A stretch of 64,000 nucleotides of DNA from Candidatus Rhodoferax randersensis (GCA_016718155.1 JADKEH010000010.1:62001-126000), one strand, 5' to 3'; numbered from the stretch's first letter, positions 31,877 to 41,721 are shown. The notes: generated from the letters alone by a model not told the origin. Numbers and translations are program-made.

Positions 31877-33986
31877 GGCGATAACTCACTCGTGCGAAGC
31901 GACCGGGCATGTTGTAGCCCTGCTTCTCGGTGTAGAAACGACCGGTCAGGTTTTCCACCGATAGCGCCACTGATTGCGCCGTGTTGAAGCGGTAGCGCAC
32001 ACTCAAATCCGCCACTGTAAAGGCACTTTGCTCGACTTGCGGACTGCCCGCCACCGTGTAGTCGAAGTCCTTGATCATGCCGCGATGGCGTAGCGCCAAT
32101 CGACCGGCCCAGGCCCCATAGTCCACATCGAGCGCAAGCTTGAGCGCAATGTGTGGAATGTTGTTGGCATCGACTCGGTTGCCACTGACGATGTCCCAAT
32201 TGTGAAAGTACCGCGTACTCCCAAACGTCAGCTTGTAGTGCTCGGCGAAAGCCCAGCGTCCCTGCAGTTCCAGCCCCAAGATGCTGCTGCTGCCGTCCCC
32301 ATTGGCGTAGTTGGTGGTGGTGCCGCCAGTGCCGTTCTTGGCTTTGGTCGTGGTGATCTTGTTGCTCACCTTGGTGTCGAAAACAGTCACGTCCACGCTG
32401 GCGTCACGGGTAGTCCATTCAAGGCCCAGATCCTTGGTCAGGGACCGCTCGGGCTGGATGCCGGAGTTGCCGTAGGTGTAGTCGATCTTCCCGCCACCGA
32501 TCGGCGTGGCGTAGTTGCCCGTCACATACAGGGCATCGGGCGCCACGAACGCCTTGCCCACAGTGGCGTGGATGTGCCAGCCGGCGACCAGCAGATGCTT
32601 GAAGCCCGCGCTCGGGCTGGTTGCAAGGTAGTCGGTCCTGGATGGCGTGAAGCCGGTCCGGTAAGGCGTATCGAGAGACTCGACGGCGATATTGTCTCGC
32701 CTGACCCCCACATAGATCGTGCTGTTGCCGTTGTTGAAGACCCAACTGTTCTCGGCAAAGTAGCCCTGGGAGAGGCGCTGGTTGTCGGCCGTGCCGGGGG
32801 CCTTGCGTGGCGCGCCTGCCAGTGCCAGGTTGTAGCTGCGGGAGACCGATTTTGCGCTCTGTGTGTCGACGCCAAAGATCAGCGTGTTGTTGGGTGACCA
32901 AGCCCACGCGTCCTGAACCTGCCAACCCGAAAAGCTCAGATCGGTGGCCGAGTTGACCGCAGGCAACTGCGGGCGATCTGCCGCGTTGCGCGAGCTGATC
33001 TTGGTCATCTCGGATGACTGTGTGCCCGAGAACACCGCCGCGCTCAAGGCATGGTCGCCGAGCTGCCCCGTCAGGCGCAGGTCACGATCCGAGTTGGACA
33101 TCTGCTTCTCGCCTTGATCGTTGGTGCCATAAAGCAAGTCACCTGCCGATCCGGTATTGCCCTTCCACTCGTTCCACTTTGCAATCAAGCGCCAATCCTT
33201 GTTGATGTCCCAGCCGCCACGGATCGAATGGCTCTCGTACTCATGCCCGGTCAGGGGCCGGACATCGCCATTGCCCATTCTGAAATCGTCGGTCTTGTTC
33301 CAGGCGCCCGCATAGTCGAAGTCGAACGATGCGTTGATGCTGCCGCCAGCCCTGAACTGAACATCCTGAGCACCGAATTGACCCACAGTCAGATTGGCCT
33401 GGCCGCCAAGCTTGCCGCGGCTCTGGCGCGAAATCATGTTCACCACGCCACCCATGGCGCCAGAGCCATAAAGTGCGGAGCCCGGCCCTTTCAACACCTC
33501 CACCCGCTCAAGCGAGCCTGCGGTGATCATCGCCATGTTGTCCGCCGCGACCGGACGGCCATCGACCAGCAAGACCGTGTGCCGGTTGATGCCGCCAAAC
33601 TCGGGCCTGAATCCCCGGATACCGATGCCGGAGAGTCCGCTGGGGTACTGAATCACATCGACGCTGGCGTTCTTCTTGAGCAGGTCCGTCAGGTCGCTCT
33701 GTATGGTTTTGTCGATGTCCTTGCCATCCACCACTTCGACGCGTTGCGGCACGTCTTCCAGCCTGGTCTCAACCCGGCGCGCAGTGATCACGACCGTCCC
33801 CAGCGCAGCAGCGGGCTGAGCCTGGGCAAGGAGCAGGGGCGTGGCCGGGACCACTTGCCCGGTCTGAGTGACGGTCTGCGCCATCGCCAGACCTGAGCCG
33901 GCCAGCAGGCCAGCGGCCAGCGCGACCGCGCTGGGTTGGTGAGGCCGCAACAAAGTGCGGTGCATAGGAGAACGAGTCATTTTCAT
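31866..33986 (-). CDS. TonB-dependent outer-membrane receptor (probable siderophore/iron)
   Basis: A TonB receptor of about 706 residues. The signal peptide ends GSGLAMAQ. A plug domain follows (VVITARRVETRLEDVPQRVE, GIGIRGFRPEFGG, LLVDGRPVAADN, VEVLKGPGSALYGSGAMGGV), then the beta-barrel ending RFARVSYRHEF with the terminal aromatic residue. Coupling to the PepSY membrane protein downstream suggests an iron-siderophore or haem-like ligand. The start is uncertain: 33986 (MKMTRSPMHR) was chosen, and 33980 is also possible. The in-frame region upstream to 34133 overlaps the copper-receptor gene and looks non-coding. Confidence 0.88.
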   Translation of the reverse strand: MKMTRSPMHRTLLRPHQPSAVALAAGLLAGSGLAMAQTVTQTGQVVPATPLLLAQAQPAAALGTVVITARRVETRLEDVPQRVEVVDGKDIDKTIQSDLTDLLKKNASVDVIQYPSGLSGIGIRGFRPEFGGINRHTVLLVDGRPVAADNMAMITAGSLERVEVLKGPGSALYGSGAMGGVVNMISRQSRGKLGGQANLTVGQFGAQDVQFRAGGSINASFDFDYAGAWNKTDDFRMGNGDVRPLTGHEYESHSIRGGWDINKDWRLIAKWNEWKGNTGSAGDLLYGTNDQGEKQMSNSDRDLRLTGQLGDHALSAAVFSGTQSSEMTKISSRNAADRPQLPAVNSATDLSFSGWQVQDAWAWSPNNTLIFGVDTQSAKSVSRSYNLALAGAPRKAPGTADNQRLSQGYFAENSWVFNNGNSTIYVGVRRDNIAVESLDTPYRTGFTPSRTDYLATSPSAGFKHLLVAGWHIHATVGKAFVAPDALYVTGNYATPIGGGKIDYTYGNSGIQPERSLTKDLGLEWTTRDASVDVTVFDTKVSNKITTTKAKNGTGGTTTNYANGDGSSSILGLELQGRWAFAEHYKLTFGSTRYFHNWDIVSGNRVDANNIPHIALKLALDVDYGAWAGRLALRHRGMIKDFDYTVAGSPQVEQSAFTVADLSVRYRFNTAQSVALSVENLTGRFYTEKQGYNMPGRFARVSYRHEF

Positions 33987-34069
33987 GATGAGAACTTGAA
34001 TGGGCCGGTTCAGGACACGGCGAATAAAGGGACCAGCGCCGCCACGCGGCGCCAGCAGTGCGTACACGG

Positions 34070-36358
34070 TCAGAACTTGACCGTCACGCCGGCGTAGAGC
34101 GAGCGCCCCGCGCCCGCTACCGCCACCCCCCAAGGCACCGAGTTGATGCCCATGGTTCGGTCCTGCCCAACGTAGGCGCCACCAAGTGGCAGGCGATAGA
34201 ACTTGTCAAGCAGGTTGTCGATGCCCACGTCCACACGCGCCTGCTTCCAGTTGTAGCTGGCACGCAGATTCATCAGGCCGTAGCCGGGCGTCTTCACTTC
34301 GTTGCGCACATCCGAGACCTTGTCCTTGGCTTTGACCATCACCAGCTCAAGGCCACTGTCCCAGGCGCCGAGCTTGTGCGTCACGGTCAGCTTGGCGTTT
34401 GGCGGCATGATGTTGTAGAGCTCGTCGCCAGTGTCACGGTTCTTGCCGCTGCTCAGATTGAGCAAACCATTCAGGCCCCATTCACCCCAGGTAGTGGTGG
34501 CCAGGGGCAGACGCCCGGACAGGTCCAGGCCTAGCAGTCGCGCCGACTGGTTGGCGTACTGCAGCACAACAAACTGGTTGCTGGTGCTGGCATTGGCGGC
34601 GGTGCACGCGGCGCCCGACGTGCACCGCACGGCGTCAATGAAATCGGTCACCCGCGTGTAGTAGGGCGTGGCCTTCAGCTCCCAACTGCGGTCGGTCGCG
34701 TGCCAGTCAAAGGTGGCGGACAGCGTATCGGCCTGCTCCGGTTTGAGATCGGGGTTTCCAACATAACCATTGCCGTCGCCGACAAAGTTGTTCATCACCG
34801 CCGCCATCGTCCAGGTGGACCAGGTGTAGCGCTCGTACAGGTTGGGCGAGCGCACTTTGTGGGCGTAGCCAAATTCGATGTTGCGCGTGGCATCCGCCGT
34901 GTAACGCGCCAACGCAGCCAGGTCCCAGTTGTTGTCGGTGCGCGCGTGGCTGCGCGCGTTGAAGCCATTGGCATCGACCACCTGGTTGCCCATGGCGCCG
35001 GCGGCGGTGTTGTAACCGCGCGCTTGGCCGGCATCGGTTTGCACGCGCTCGAAGCGCGCACCCAACTGCGTCACCCACTGGGTGCCGCGGCGTGCCTCCC
35101 ATTCGGCAAACAGCGCCGTGCGGTCGCGCTTGCCATCGGCAATGTTCCAGAAAGTGCCAGGCCACATGCCGCCGCCGGAAGGCGCCCACCAGTCGTCAAG
35201 CCGGTAGCGCTGCAGGTCGGTGCCCAGCCGCAAGTCGTCTTGCTGGCCCAGCGCCAGGCTGGCTTTGATGGATGCGCCAGTGTTGCTGCTTTCGGTTTCC
35301 ATGGGCATGCCAGCGGCACAAGTGTTGGGTGGTCCACTGATCGGGGCGCAAGCGGCACCGGCGCCGGACAGGGTGCCGTACCAGTAGCGCTTGTCGGCGC
35401 CAAAGTCCATCAGGTGCTTGACCGTCTCCCGGTACACACGGGCATCGAGCGCGCCCCAGTCGAACTGGCCTTGGTAGCGCAGGTTGGCGCGGTGCTGAAC
35501 GTTGTCCAGCATGTCCATGCGTTGAGTGGGATAAAGCTGGTAAGGCAGGTCCTGCACGCCCAGCTTGGCCTCGATCAGGTGGTTGGCACTTTTGAAGGCG
35601 AGCCCGAACGCGTGGTTCTGCGTACGGTAGGCGCTGGAGCCAACTTCATCGAGCGGCAAATCGTGCCCGACGCGGCCGGTTGCCGTGGCAGTCTTGAAGT
35701 CGCCCGCGGCCTTGTAGTTGTCGGCCTGACTGAGTGCACCGGTGTAGCTGGCACTGACGGTCTCGGTAGCGTAGCTTGCCGACAGATTGACGCCACTGGC
35801 GTTGCCGTTGCTTCGGAAGTAGCTGCCCAATTGTCCCTTGATCAGACGGCCCTGCCCGCTCGCCGCGAACTCGGGGGCCGCCGATTCGGCCAGGATGGTG
35901 CCGCCAATGCTGTCGCCACCCGTGCTGACCGGCGCAATGCCGGCGTAGACCTTCAGCGCGCTCACATTGGAGGGGTCGAGGTAAGACAGCGCCGGGTTCA
36001 TGTGATTTGGGCAGGAGGCGATCAAGTCCATGCCGTCAATCTTGATGCGCAGACGGTCATCCGCCAGGCCGTGAATGGCCGGCAGGCTGGAGACGCCACC
36101 CGCGCCATAGAGGCTGACGCCAGGCACGTTGCCAAGCAGCGTGGCGGTATCGCCCGTGGTGGAGCGCAAGCGCAGCAGCGTGGCGCGGTCGATCTGGGTC
36201 TCACCCAGGGCGGGGGGTCTGGTTTCAACCACGGTGACATCGGGCAAGCTCACCGCCGCCTTGTCGTCGGCAGCGAAGGCGGGCCCGCACAGGGCCGTGA
36301 GCGCGGGCAGGGCGCGGGCAATCGACCAGGACAGGATGCGCATTTTGGGGTGGAACAT
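34070..36358 (-). CDS. oprC: TonB-dependent copper receptor, OprC/NosA-like
   Basis: A 762-residue TonB receptor with a signal peptide (ALTALCGPAFA, cleaved near residue 29), plug and barrel ending in YAGVTVKF. The plug segment DLIASCPNHMNPALSY contains C116-x3-M120, and HLM (H315, M317) follows in the barrel region. In the OprC copper receptor a CxxxM and an HxM motif form the copper site, so both ligand pairs appear conserved. The neighbours PCuAC chaperone, SCO-like protein and DUF2946 proteins also point to copper. The start at 36358 has an AAAAAGG ribosome binding site. The extension to 36466 has no family support. Confidence 0.88.
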   Translation of the reverse strand: MFHPKMRILSWSIARALPALTALCGPAFAADDKAAVSLPDVTVVETRPPALGETQIDRATLLRLRSTTGDTATLLGNVPGVSLYGAGGVSSLPAIHGLADDRLRIKIDGMDLIASCPNHMNPALSYLDPSNVSALKVYAGIAPVSTGGDSIGGTILAESAAPEFAASGQGRLIKGQLGSYFRSNGNASGVNLSASYATETVSASYTGALSQADNYKAAGDFKTATATGRVGHDLPLDEVGSSAYRTQNHAFGLAFKSANHLIEAKLGVQDLPYQLYPTQRMDMLDNVQHRANLRYQGQFDWGALDARVYRETVKHLMDFGADKRYWYGTLSGAGAACAPISGPPNTCAAGMPMETESSNTGASIKASLALGQQDDLRLGTDLQRYRLDDWWAPSGGGMWPGTFWNIADGKRDRTALFAEWEARRGTQWVTQLGARFERVQTDAGQARGYNTAAGAMGNQVVDANGFNARSHARTDNNWDLAALARYTADATRNIEFGYAHKVRSPNLYERYTWSTWTMAAVMNNFVGDGNGYVGNPDLKPEQADTLSATFDWHATDRSWELKATPYYTRVTDFIDAVRCTSGAACTAANASTSNQFVVLQYANQSARLLGLDLSGRLPLATTTWGEWGLNGLLNLSSGKNRDTGDELYNIMPPNAKLTVTHKLGAWDSGLELVMVKAKDKVSDVRNEVKTPGYGLMNLRASYNWKQARVDVGIDNLLDKFYRLPLGGAYVGQDRTMGINSVPWGVAVAGAGRSLYAGVTVKF

Positions 36359-36528
36359 AGGGATACCTTTTTGTTGGAGTGACGCGCAGAACCAGCGCGC
36401 GGATAGGGCAAGGGGGCAGACCGGCCGTGGCAGTGCGGCGCAGGGGTGCGGTCGGCGCGACCTCAATCAAGGTCGGTCGCGGCAAGCAAGATGGGGCGCC
36501 GTGGCGGGCCGCTCAGGCGGCACTCAGC

Positions 36529-36936
36529 TCACAGGCAATTGATCGCGGGCGGCCCGCGCGGCAGTGCCAGCCAGGCAACTCGGGATTCGAAAAAAAGTGC
36601 CGACTCAACCGGGCGATCCAAACCAGATTCCGAGGCAAACGGGTGCGCAGAAGCTGTGGCAGGCGGACCAAATCCGTGGGTGCTGAGCAGGCAAAACGGG
36701 CAATGGGGTGAAGAAACCGCCGATTCCCGCCCGTCGGGGGAATCGGCCAAGGTGTTGTCAGCCACGGCCATGGAAGCCGGGCTGACGCAAATATCGGCGG
36801 GCCACTGACCCGCTGCTTGCGCCAGCCCGATCCCGTGGGACAGGGTGGGCGCAAAGGCGCCAAACAGCACCAACAGCACCGCCAGCCACACCGCCCAAGG
36901 GCGGCGCAGTGACTCAAGGTGCAAGGTCGGTGCCAT
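36529..36936 (-). CDS. DUF2946 family protein
   Basis: A 135-residue protein with an N-terminal hydrophobic helix (WAVWLAVLLVLFGAFAPTLS) and, in the middle, the HCPFCLL motif typical of DUF2946. This family is often found in copper-related gene clusters. It lies between the PCuAC chaperone and the copper receptor, all on the minus strand. The ATG at 36936 was chosen. No biochemical function is established; a copper-binding role through the CPFC motif is inference. Confidence 0.75.
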   Translation of the reverse strand: MAPTLHLESLRRPWAVWLAVLLVLFGAFAPTLSHGIGLAQAAGQWPADICVSPASMAVADNTLADSPDGRESAVSSPHCPFCLLSTHGFGPPATASAHPFASESGLDRPVESALFFESRVAWLALPRGPPAINCL

Positions 36937-36979
36937 CAACAAACGCGCAGCGCTGGGGGATCAGGCGATTCGCCGTGAC

Positions 36980-37441
36980 TCAGTGCTTGTGCTCGGCCAT
37001 ACCCTGCATCGGAGCCTTGGCGCTGACGGGCACTTTGAGTTCGAGCTTGCTCTCTGCGCCCTTGGCGTCCTTGAAGGTCAGCGTCAACGGCACGGTGCCG
37101 TCAACCGCCAGCGGTGCTTTCAGGTCCATCAGCATCACGTGGTAGCCACCAGGCTTCAACTCAACTGCCTTGCCAGCGGGCAGGTCCAGACCGCCCTCGA
37201 CCGCGCGCATCTTCATCACGCCGCCATCCATCTTCATCTCGTGCACCTCGGTCACGCCAGCGACTGGCGATGAGCCGGCCACCAGCTTGGCGCCGTCTTT
37301 GGCGGTGATCTTCATGAAGGCGCCAGTGGCCTTCTGGCCCGTTACGGTGGCGCGCACCCAGGCGTCTTTCACCTCGACGCTTTGGGCGTAAACGGCGCCG
37401 CAGCTCAATGCGGCAATCAGGGCAAGTGCTTTCAATTTCAT
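36980..37441 (-). CDS. Periplasmic copper chaperone PCu(A)C
   Basis: A 153-residue exported protein. The signal peptide ends GAVYAQ. The copper-binding set of the PCuAC family is visible: H67 and M69 (EVHEMKM), M76/M78 (GGVMKMRAVEGG), then HVM at 101-103 (GGYHVMLMDL), followed by a His-containing tail MAEHKH. PCuAC carries Cu(I) in the periplasm and helps assemble the CuA site of cytochrome oxidase. The start at 37441 has GGAG six bases upstream. It is followed by DUF2946 and the OprC-like receptor, and preceded by a SCO-like protein, a common functional pairing. Confidence 0.92.
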   Translation of the reverse strand: MKLKALALIAALSCGAVYAQSVEVKDAWVRATVTGQKATGAFMKITAKDGAKLVAGSSPVAGVTEVHEMKMDGGVMKMRAVEGGLDLPAGKAVELKPGGYHVMLMDLKAPLAVDGTVPLTLTFKDAKGAESKLELKVPVSAKAPMQGMAEHKH

Positions 37442-37489
37442 AACAGTCTCCAAGGGGTTAACAGAACAAACATTTCAATCAGCGCGTCA

Positions 37490-38029
37490 TCATGCCAGCC
37501 ATTTCCTGAGCATGGCTGGCTCGGGCGGACCAATGCTGCGCTGAACCGCGCCCGCGCGACTCAGCAGCACGATGTAGGGCGTGACGTTGGGCCATTTGGG
37601 ATCCACGCTCTGGCGGATCGCCGGGGCAAACCCGTCAAACGCAAAGAACTTGGTGGCACCCGCGTAGTGGTGCGCATGGGCCAGCACGCGCTCGGCCGGC
37701 ACATCCATCACCACCGCCGCCAACTCCACCTTCTGGCGCGAAGCCTTGATGAAGGCTTGCAACTTGTCGAAAGCATCCGGGCAGGTTGAGCAATAGGTGG
37801 TGGTGAACACATAGGCTGCCGGGCGCGGGCCGCCTTGCTGCAGTTGCGCCCAGGTCGTTTCATCGAAGTCCGCTACTGAATTTGAAGCAGACGAGCTAGA
37901 TGGGACATGCTTCGCATGCGGATTGGCCCATGAGGCCAGGGGCGCCAAGGCGGCCGCGCCTAGCAGCCTGCGCCGTGGCCAGCGTAGCGCGTCAAACCCG
38001 ATCAGGGGATGTTCAGAAAGCGAGTTCAT
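37490..38029 (-). CDS. SCO/thioredoxin-like exported protein
   Basis: A 179-residue protein with a twin-arginine-like signal (RWPRRRLLGAAALAPLASWA). The fold is thioredoxin/SCO-like, with FTTTYCSTCPDAFDKLQAF and a later TPYIVLLSRAGAVQRSIGPP. Classical SCO proteins have CxxxC. Here the spacing is CxxC (CSTCP), so it may be a thiol reductase or a SCO variant. The start at 38029 overlaps the end of the upstream sialidase-fold gene by 17 bases. The position beside PCuAC suggests a job in copper delivery or cysteine reduction. Confidence 0.72.
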   Translation of the reverse strand: MNSLSEHPLIGFDALRWPRRRLLGAAALAPLASWANPHAKHVPSSSSASNSVADFDETTWAQLQQGGPRPAAYVFTTTYCSTCPDAFDKLQAFIKASRQKVELAAVVMDVPAERVLAHAHHYAGATKFFAFDGFAPAIRQSVDPKWPNVTPYIVLLSRAGAVQRSIGPPEPAMLRKWLA

Positions 38030-39323
38030 AAACCTGTACCTCCTTGGCCTGTCGCCACACCACCGCCATGCGTTGGCCCTGCTGCACCAGGCGGGGAAAG
38101 TCGTTGTCGCCGCTGGCCTGGCCGAGTGTGGCCACGCGGAAGGTCTGGCCGCCATCCAGTGACAGCCAGGCCTTGAGCGTGCTGGTCATGCCATCGACGC
38201 TGCGCCACACCACCGCCACGCGGCTACCGTGCGCCGCCACGCTGGCGTGCTCGGCGCGATCATCGGGCACGCGCTGCACGGTGCCTGCTACCGGGCTGCC
38301 ATCGGACTTGAGGCGGGCGTAGCGCACACCGGGGCCTTGGTCGGCGCCGTGCTGGCGAATGCCGAACCAGACGGCATGAAAGCCCTCCCCCGCCGCCACC
38401 AGGCCAGGGCCATGGTGTGGGCAGCCATCAACCCGCCATTCGTCGTAGGTAGCGCGCACGATGGGTGGTGCCGTGGGCGTGGCGGCAGGCGTGGTGGCGG
38501 GCGTCAGCGCCGCGACGGCATGGTCACGCACATTGGGTTCAAACACGTGGCGCCACATCGCGCGCAGCACGCCGTCCGCGCCCAGCCCAAGGGCAATACG
38601 ACAGCACTCGCAGGAGTGGTCTGCCACCTTGATGTCGGGGCCGAAGGTGAGGCCGCCATCGGTCGACACGTTGCGGTAGATGGCAGCACCGCGGTAGCTT
38701 GACTTGTTGCCAACCTTGGGCGCAGCTTCCAAATCACGCTTGTCGATCCAAATCGTGTGCAGCGCACCTTTGGCGTCAAAGCCAATCGACTCGAAGCGAT
38801 GGGTGATTTCCTGACGGTCGGCGTGCACCGTGAAGGGCGGCGAAAAGGTCTTGCCAGCATCGAGCGAGCGCAACATGCGCACAAAGCCGGTATTGGGTTT
38901 GGCCAGTGGCTGGGTGTAGGCGATCAGCACCGTGCCATGGGGACCGAATACCAGCTTGGGATGGTTCTCGCCATCGGCCGAGATCGGGTCGCCCGACGTA
39001 TCAAGCACCCTAGGCGCCTCCCACTTCGGGCCCGCTCCCGGTGCGAACGCTGGCGCGTGTTGCACAAAAAGCTGGCCCTGTGGCGTCAGCCCCACCACCC
39101 ACAAGGCGCCGTCTGGCGCCAGCGCGGCGCTGATGCCCATCTGGGGCCGCGGCTTGCGCGCCACGGGCTTGCTCGCCGCTGCGACCGGCGCGCTGGCCAC
39201 CGCACCCTCCAGCGCCGGCTGGTGCTGACCATGGGCTTGCTGCGCCATCAGCGGCGCGCCCACCAAGCCTGACAAGAGTGCGACCAGGCACAGGGCGCGG
39301 CGGGGGTGGAGGCGGTTCGTCAT
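38013..39323 (-). CDS. Sialidase-fold (BNR repeat) exported protein in copper cluster
   Basis: A 436-residue protein with a signal peptide (ALCLVALLSGLVGAPLMAQQ). The mature part has repeated Asp-box-like segments (SLDAGKTFSPPF, STDGGLTFGPD, SLDGGQTFRV), the mark of BNR/sialidase beta-propellers. A cysteine cluster HSCECCRIALGLG and the segment DGCPHHGPGL could bind metal. Despite the fold, a glycan role is not implied by context. It lies between a TonB receptor (7 bases upstream) and the SCO-like gene (17-base overlap) in a copper-linked operon, so a metal-handling role is more likely. That is inference. Confidence 0.75.
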   Translation of the reverse strand: MTNRLHPRRALCLVALLSGLVGAPLMAQQAHGQHQPALEGAVASAPVAAASKPVARKPRPQMGISAALAPDGALWVVGLTPQGQLFVQHAPAFAPGAGPKWEAPRVLDTSGDPISADGENHPKLVFGPHGTVLIAYTQPLAKPNTGFVRMLRSLDAGKTFSPPFTVHADRQEITHRFESIGFDAKGALHTIWIDKRDLEAAPKVGNKSSYRGAAIYRNVSTDGGLTFGPDIKVADHSCECCRIALGLGADGVLRAMWRHVFEPNVRDHAVAALTPATTPAATPTAPPIVRATYDEWRVDGCPHHGPGLVAAGEGFHAVWFGIRQHGADQGPGVRYARLKSDGSPVAGTVQRVPDDRAEHASVAAHGSRVAVVWRSVDGMTSTLKAWLSLDGGQTFRVATLGQASGDNDFPRLVQQGQRMAVVWRQAKEVQVYELAF

Positions 39324-39330
39324 GGGCTAC

Positions 39331-41646
39331 TCACTTCAGGCTGTACGACAGGGAGGTGTGCAGGCTGCGCTGTGGCAGGGTGTGATGCTGCCAGGACGGA
39401 TTCGCCATCAGATTGTCCACGCCAAAGGCCCAATCCCAGCCCTTGGCAAAACGCCAGGAGGCGCGCAGATCGAGCTTGTTGACCGAGGACATGCCGCCGT
39501 ACACATTGTGGTTGGTATCGAGATTAAGTTCGTTGGAGAACGACGCACTCTGGTACCGCCAGCCCGCCGCGAACAGCCAGTTTTCCACGCCACGGTAACT
39601 GGCCTGCAGCGACACACGGGTGCGCGGAATGCGCAGCCACTGCTTGCCAACGGTGGCCGGATTGCGGGTGTTCTCTTTCACCACCGCATTGGCCCAGGTG
39701 GCATTGGCCTCCAGGTCGAGCCCCTTGAGGCCCAGGTTGCTGGCCTGCCAGACGGCCTCGATGCCATCGGTCAGTACCCGGTCGACATTGCTGACGCGGC
39801 TCACCGAGGGCGTCACGGTGCTGTCGGTCTGGCGCAGGATGGTGTCGGTGGAGTCGTCGCGGAAGTAGCTCACGCGCAGGCTGTGCTGGTCCCAGGTCTT
39901 TTCGGCCGACAATTCCAGCGCGGTCGACACTTCAGGCTTTAGATCGGGGTCGCTGAAGGTGATGCTGGTGCCGGTCTTGGTGCCATTGAACAACTCGTCC
40001 ACATTGGGAAAGCGCACGCCCTTGCCGGCGCTGGCCTTGAGCACCAGGTCATCCATGGCGGCCCAGGCCAGTGACAGCTTGGGGCTGGACGCATGCAGCG
40101 TGCGCTCGGGGTAAGCCGACTGCACCGGTGGTGTGCCCGCGAAATACTGCGAACCATCAAACGCGCGGAACTGCTCATAGCGCAGCCCGCCGGTCAGCGT
40201 CAGCGCCGGGTTGATGCGCCAGGCGTCCTGGACATACACGGCGGTGATGGCCGTCTTGCCCTGGTAGTTCTGATTCAGCGTCGTCTCAGTATTGCGCCAG
40301 TCGCTGGCGTTGTTGACCACGTTCGACAGCGTGTACTGGTTGCGGTGCAGCCCCATCAACAAGGCATGCTTGCCACCGCCCCAATCCGCCGCAACGGGTG
40401 TGTAGGCGGCCTGCAGCTCAAAGGTGTTCCAGCCGGTGCCGTCGCGCCGGGTCACGCTGCCAGCACCACCCAAATCGGCCACGGGCGTGGGATTGGCGGC
40501 AGCGCGATTCGGGTCGGACACAATCTTGTAGTCCGTCGCTACCACCGAGGTATTCCAGCCGGTGGCGTGCTTGGTCTTCCAGGTGAGGCCCAACTGGCGG
40601 TGACTCTCGTCGACCTTGCTGGGTGCAAAAAAGTTGGTCGCAATGTTGAACTTGTTAGTGCCGTCGCTGACCTTGCCGCTCCATACCGGATTGAGCGCCG
40701 CGTCGCGCAGCCAGGTTTCGGTGGTCACCGTACTGTCGTTGCGCCACAGCGAGGCGCGACCTTCGATCTCGGAGCTGGCAGATATGTCGTAGCCCAGGCG
40801 CAAATTGAGTGTGTCTTGCACCGTGTGATCGGTCGAGGTCGATCCAAACAGCGCACGCTGTTGCCCCAGCGAATTGAGGTCGTAGCGAACGCCCGTGACG
40901 GCCGTGGTGGCGCCGGTGACGGCTGGGTAGGCCCCATTGGTCTGCACGATATTGGCAAACCCCTGTGGATGCCCTTCACTGTCCTGGTGCTGCACCGCCG
41001 CGGCAAACCACAGGCCATTGGTCAAGCGCGAAGCCACCCGCGCCGAGACCATGCTGCTGAGGTAGGTCTCATCAGTGGCGTACTCACTGAAGGGCTGGCT
41101 GTTGAACTTGATGCTGGCCGAGGCTTCGAAGCCTTTGGGCTTGCGCTCGCTGAGCACCACCGTGGTACCAATCGAGTTACCCGGATAGATGGCGGAAAAC
41201 GGACCGTACAAGGCATCGACCCGCTCGATCGCCTCGTTGTTGACCATGTTCCAGCGCGGTGCGTCAAAGCGCCCCAGGAAGTTGGAAATCAGGTAGCCAT
41301 CCAGGTACACCAGGGAGCGCCCCGGCTGCAAGGTGCCGTAGCTGCGCCCGGCCAGATTGGCATTGCGGTCGCCAAAGAAACGCTTGCGCACCGTCAGGCT
41401 GGGCAGATGCTCAAGCGCGTCCTCCGGGTTGAACAGGTTCTGCTCCTGCAGCTGCTCTGCGGTGCGGCTGGCAGTGCTGTTGGGCAGGTTCGGATCAAGC
41501 GGCGAGCGCATGGCCGAGCCGGTGACAACGACCGCCTTGAGTTGGGCGTCGGTAGCCACGCCTTGCGCCAAGGACGACGGAGACCAGCTTGCTGACAGAA
41601 GGGGAACGGCCCACGACAAGGCAAAGGCGAGGCGATTGAGTCGCAT
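39331..41646 (-). CDS. TonB-dependent outer-membrane receptor in copper cluster
   Basis: A 771-residue TonB receptor. The signal peptide precedes a TonB-box-like LKAVVVTGSAMRS. The plug has EQNLFNPEDALEHLPSLTVR, SLVYLDGYLI and IERVDALYGPFSAIYPGNSI, and the barrel ends SLHTSLSYSLK. The ligand is not clear from sequence. Its place at the head of the operon with copper proteins suggests copper, perhaps as a chelate. I chose 41646 (MRLNRLAF) over 41664. It is preceded by a DUF2946-like gene 75 bases upstream. Confidence 0.86.
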   Translation of the reverse strand: MRLNRLAFALSWAVPLLSASWSPSSLAQGVATDAQLKAVVVTGSAMRSPLDPNLPNSTASRTAEQLQEQNLFNPEDALEHLPSLTVRKRFFGDRNANLAGRSYGTLQPGRSLVYLDGYLISNFLGRFDAPRWNMVNNEAIERVDALYGPFSAIYPGNSIGTTVVLSERKPKGFEASASIKFNSQPFSEYATDETYLSSMVSARVASRLTNGLWFAAAVQHQDSEGHPQGFANIVQTNGAYPAVTGATTAVTGVRYDLNSLGQQRALFGSTSTDHTVQDTLNLRLGYDISASSEIEGRASLWRNDSTVTTETWLRDAALNPVWSGKVSDGTNKFNIATNFFAPSKVDESHRQLGLTWKTKHATGWNTSVVATDYKIVSDPNRAAANPTPVADLGGAGSVTRRDGTGWNTFELQAAYTPVAADWGGGKHALLMGLHRNQYTLSNVVNNASDWRNTETTLNQNYQGKTAITAVYVQDAWRINPALTLTGGLRYEQFRAFDGSQYFAGTPPVQSAYPERTLHASSPKLSLAWAAMDDLVLKASAGKGVRFPNVDELFNGTKTGTSITFSDPDLKPEVSTALELSAEKTWDQHSLRVSYFRDDSTDTILRQTDSTVTPSVSRVSNVDRVLTDGIEAVWQASNLGLKGLDLEANATWANAVVKENTRNPATVGKQWLRIPRTRVSLQASYRGVENWLFAAGWRYQSASFSNELNLDTNHNVYGGMSSVNKLDLRASWRFAKGWDWAFGVDNLMANPSWQHHTLPQRSLHTSLSYSLK

Positions 41647-41721
41647 GAATACTCCGCAAAACACATGAAAACGCGCATCCGCCGCATAAAACGCGGCAGC
41701 AGTCGCAAGCCAATCAAGGGT

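Noticed and set aside
34700..36382. Long + strand open frame (about 560 residues) antisense to the copper receptor
   Set aside because: It lies wholly opposite a gene with clear TonB-receptor motifs. Long antisense frames are common in high-GC DNA, and it has no recognisable domain.
36457..36480. Copper-regulator operator (GACCT-CAATCA-AGGTC) upstream of the copper receptor
   Set aside because: The arms are only 5 bases and the sequence does not match the CueR or CopR consensus well. It was not firm enough to list.
40093..41595. Long + strand open frame (about 500 residues) antisense to the second TonB receptor
   Set aside because: The opposite strand carries a complete receptor. The antisense translation is Gly/Arg/His-rich without domain features.
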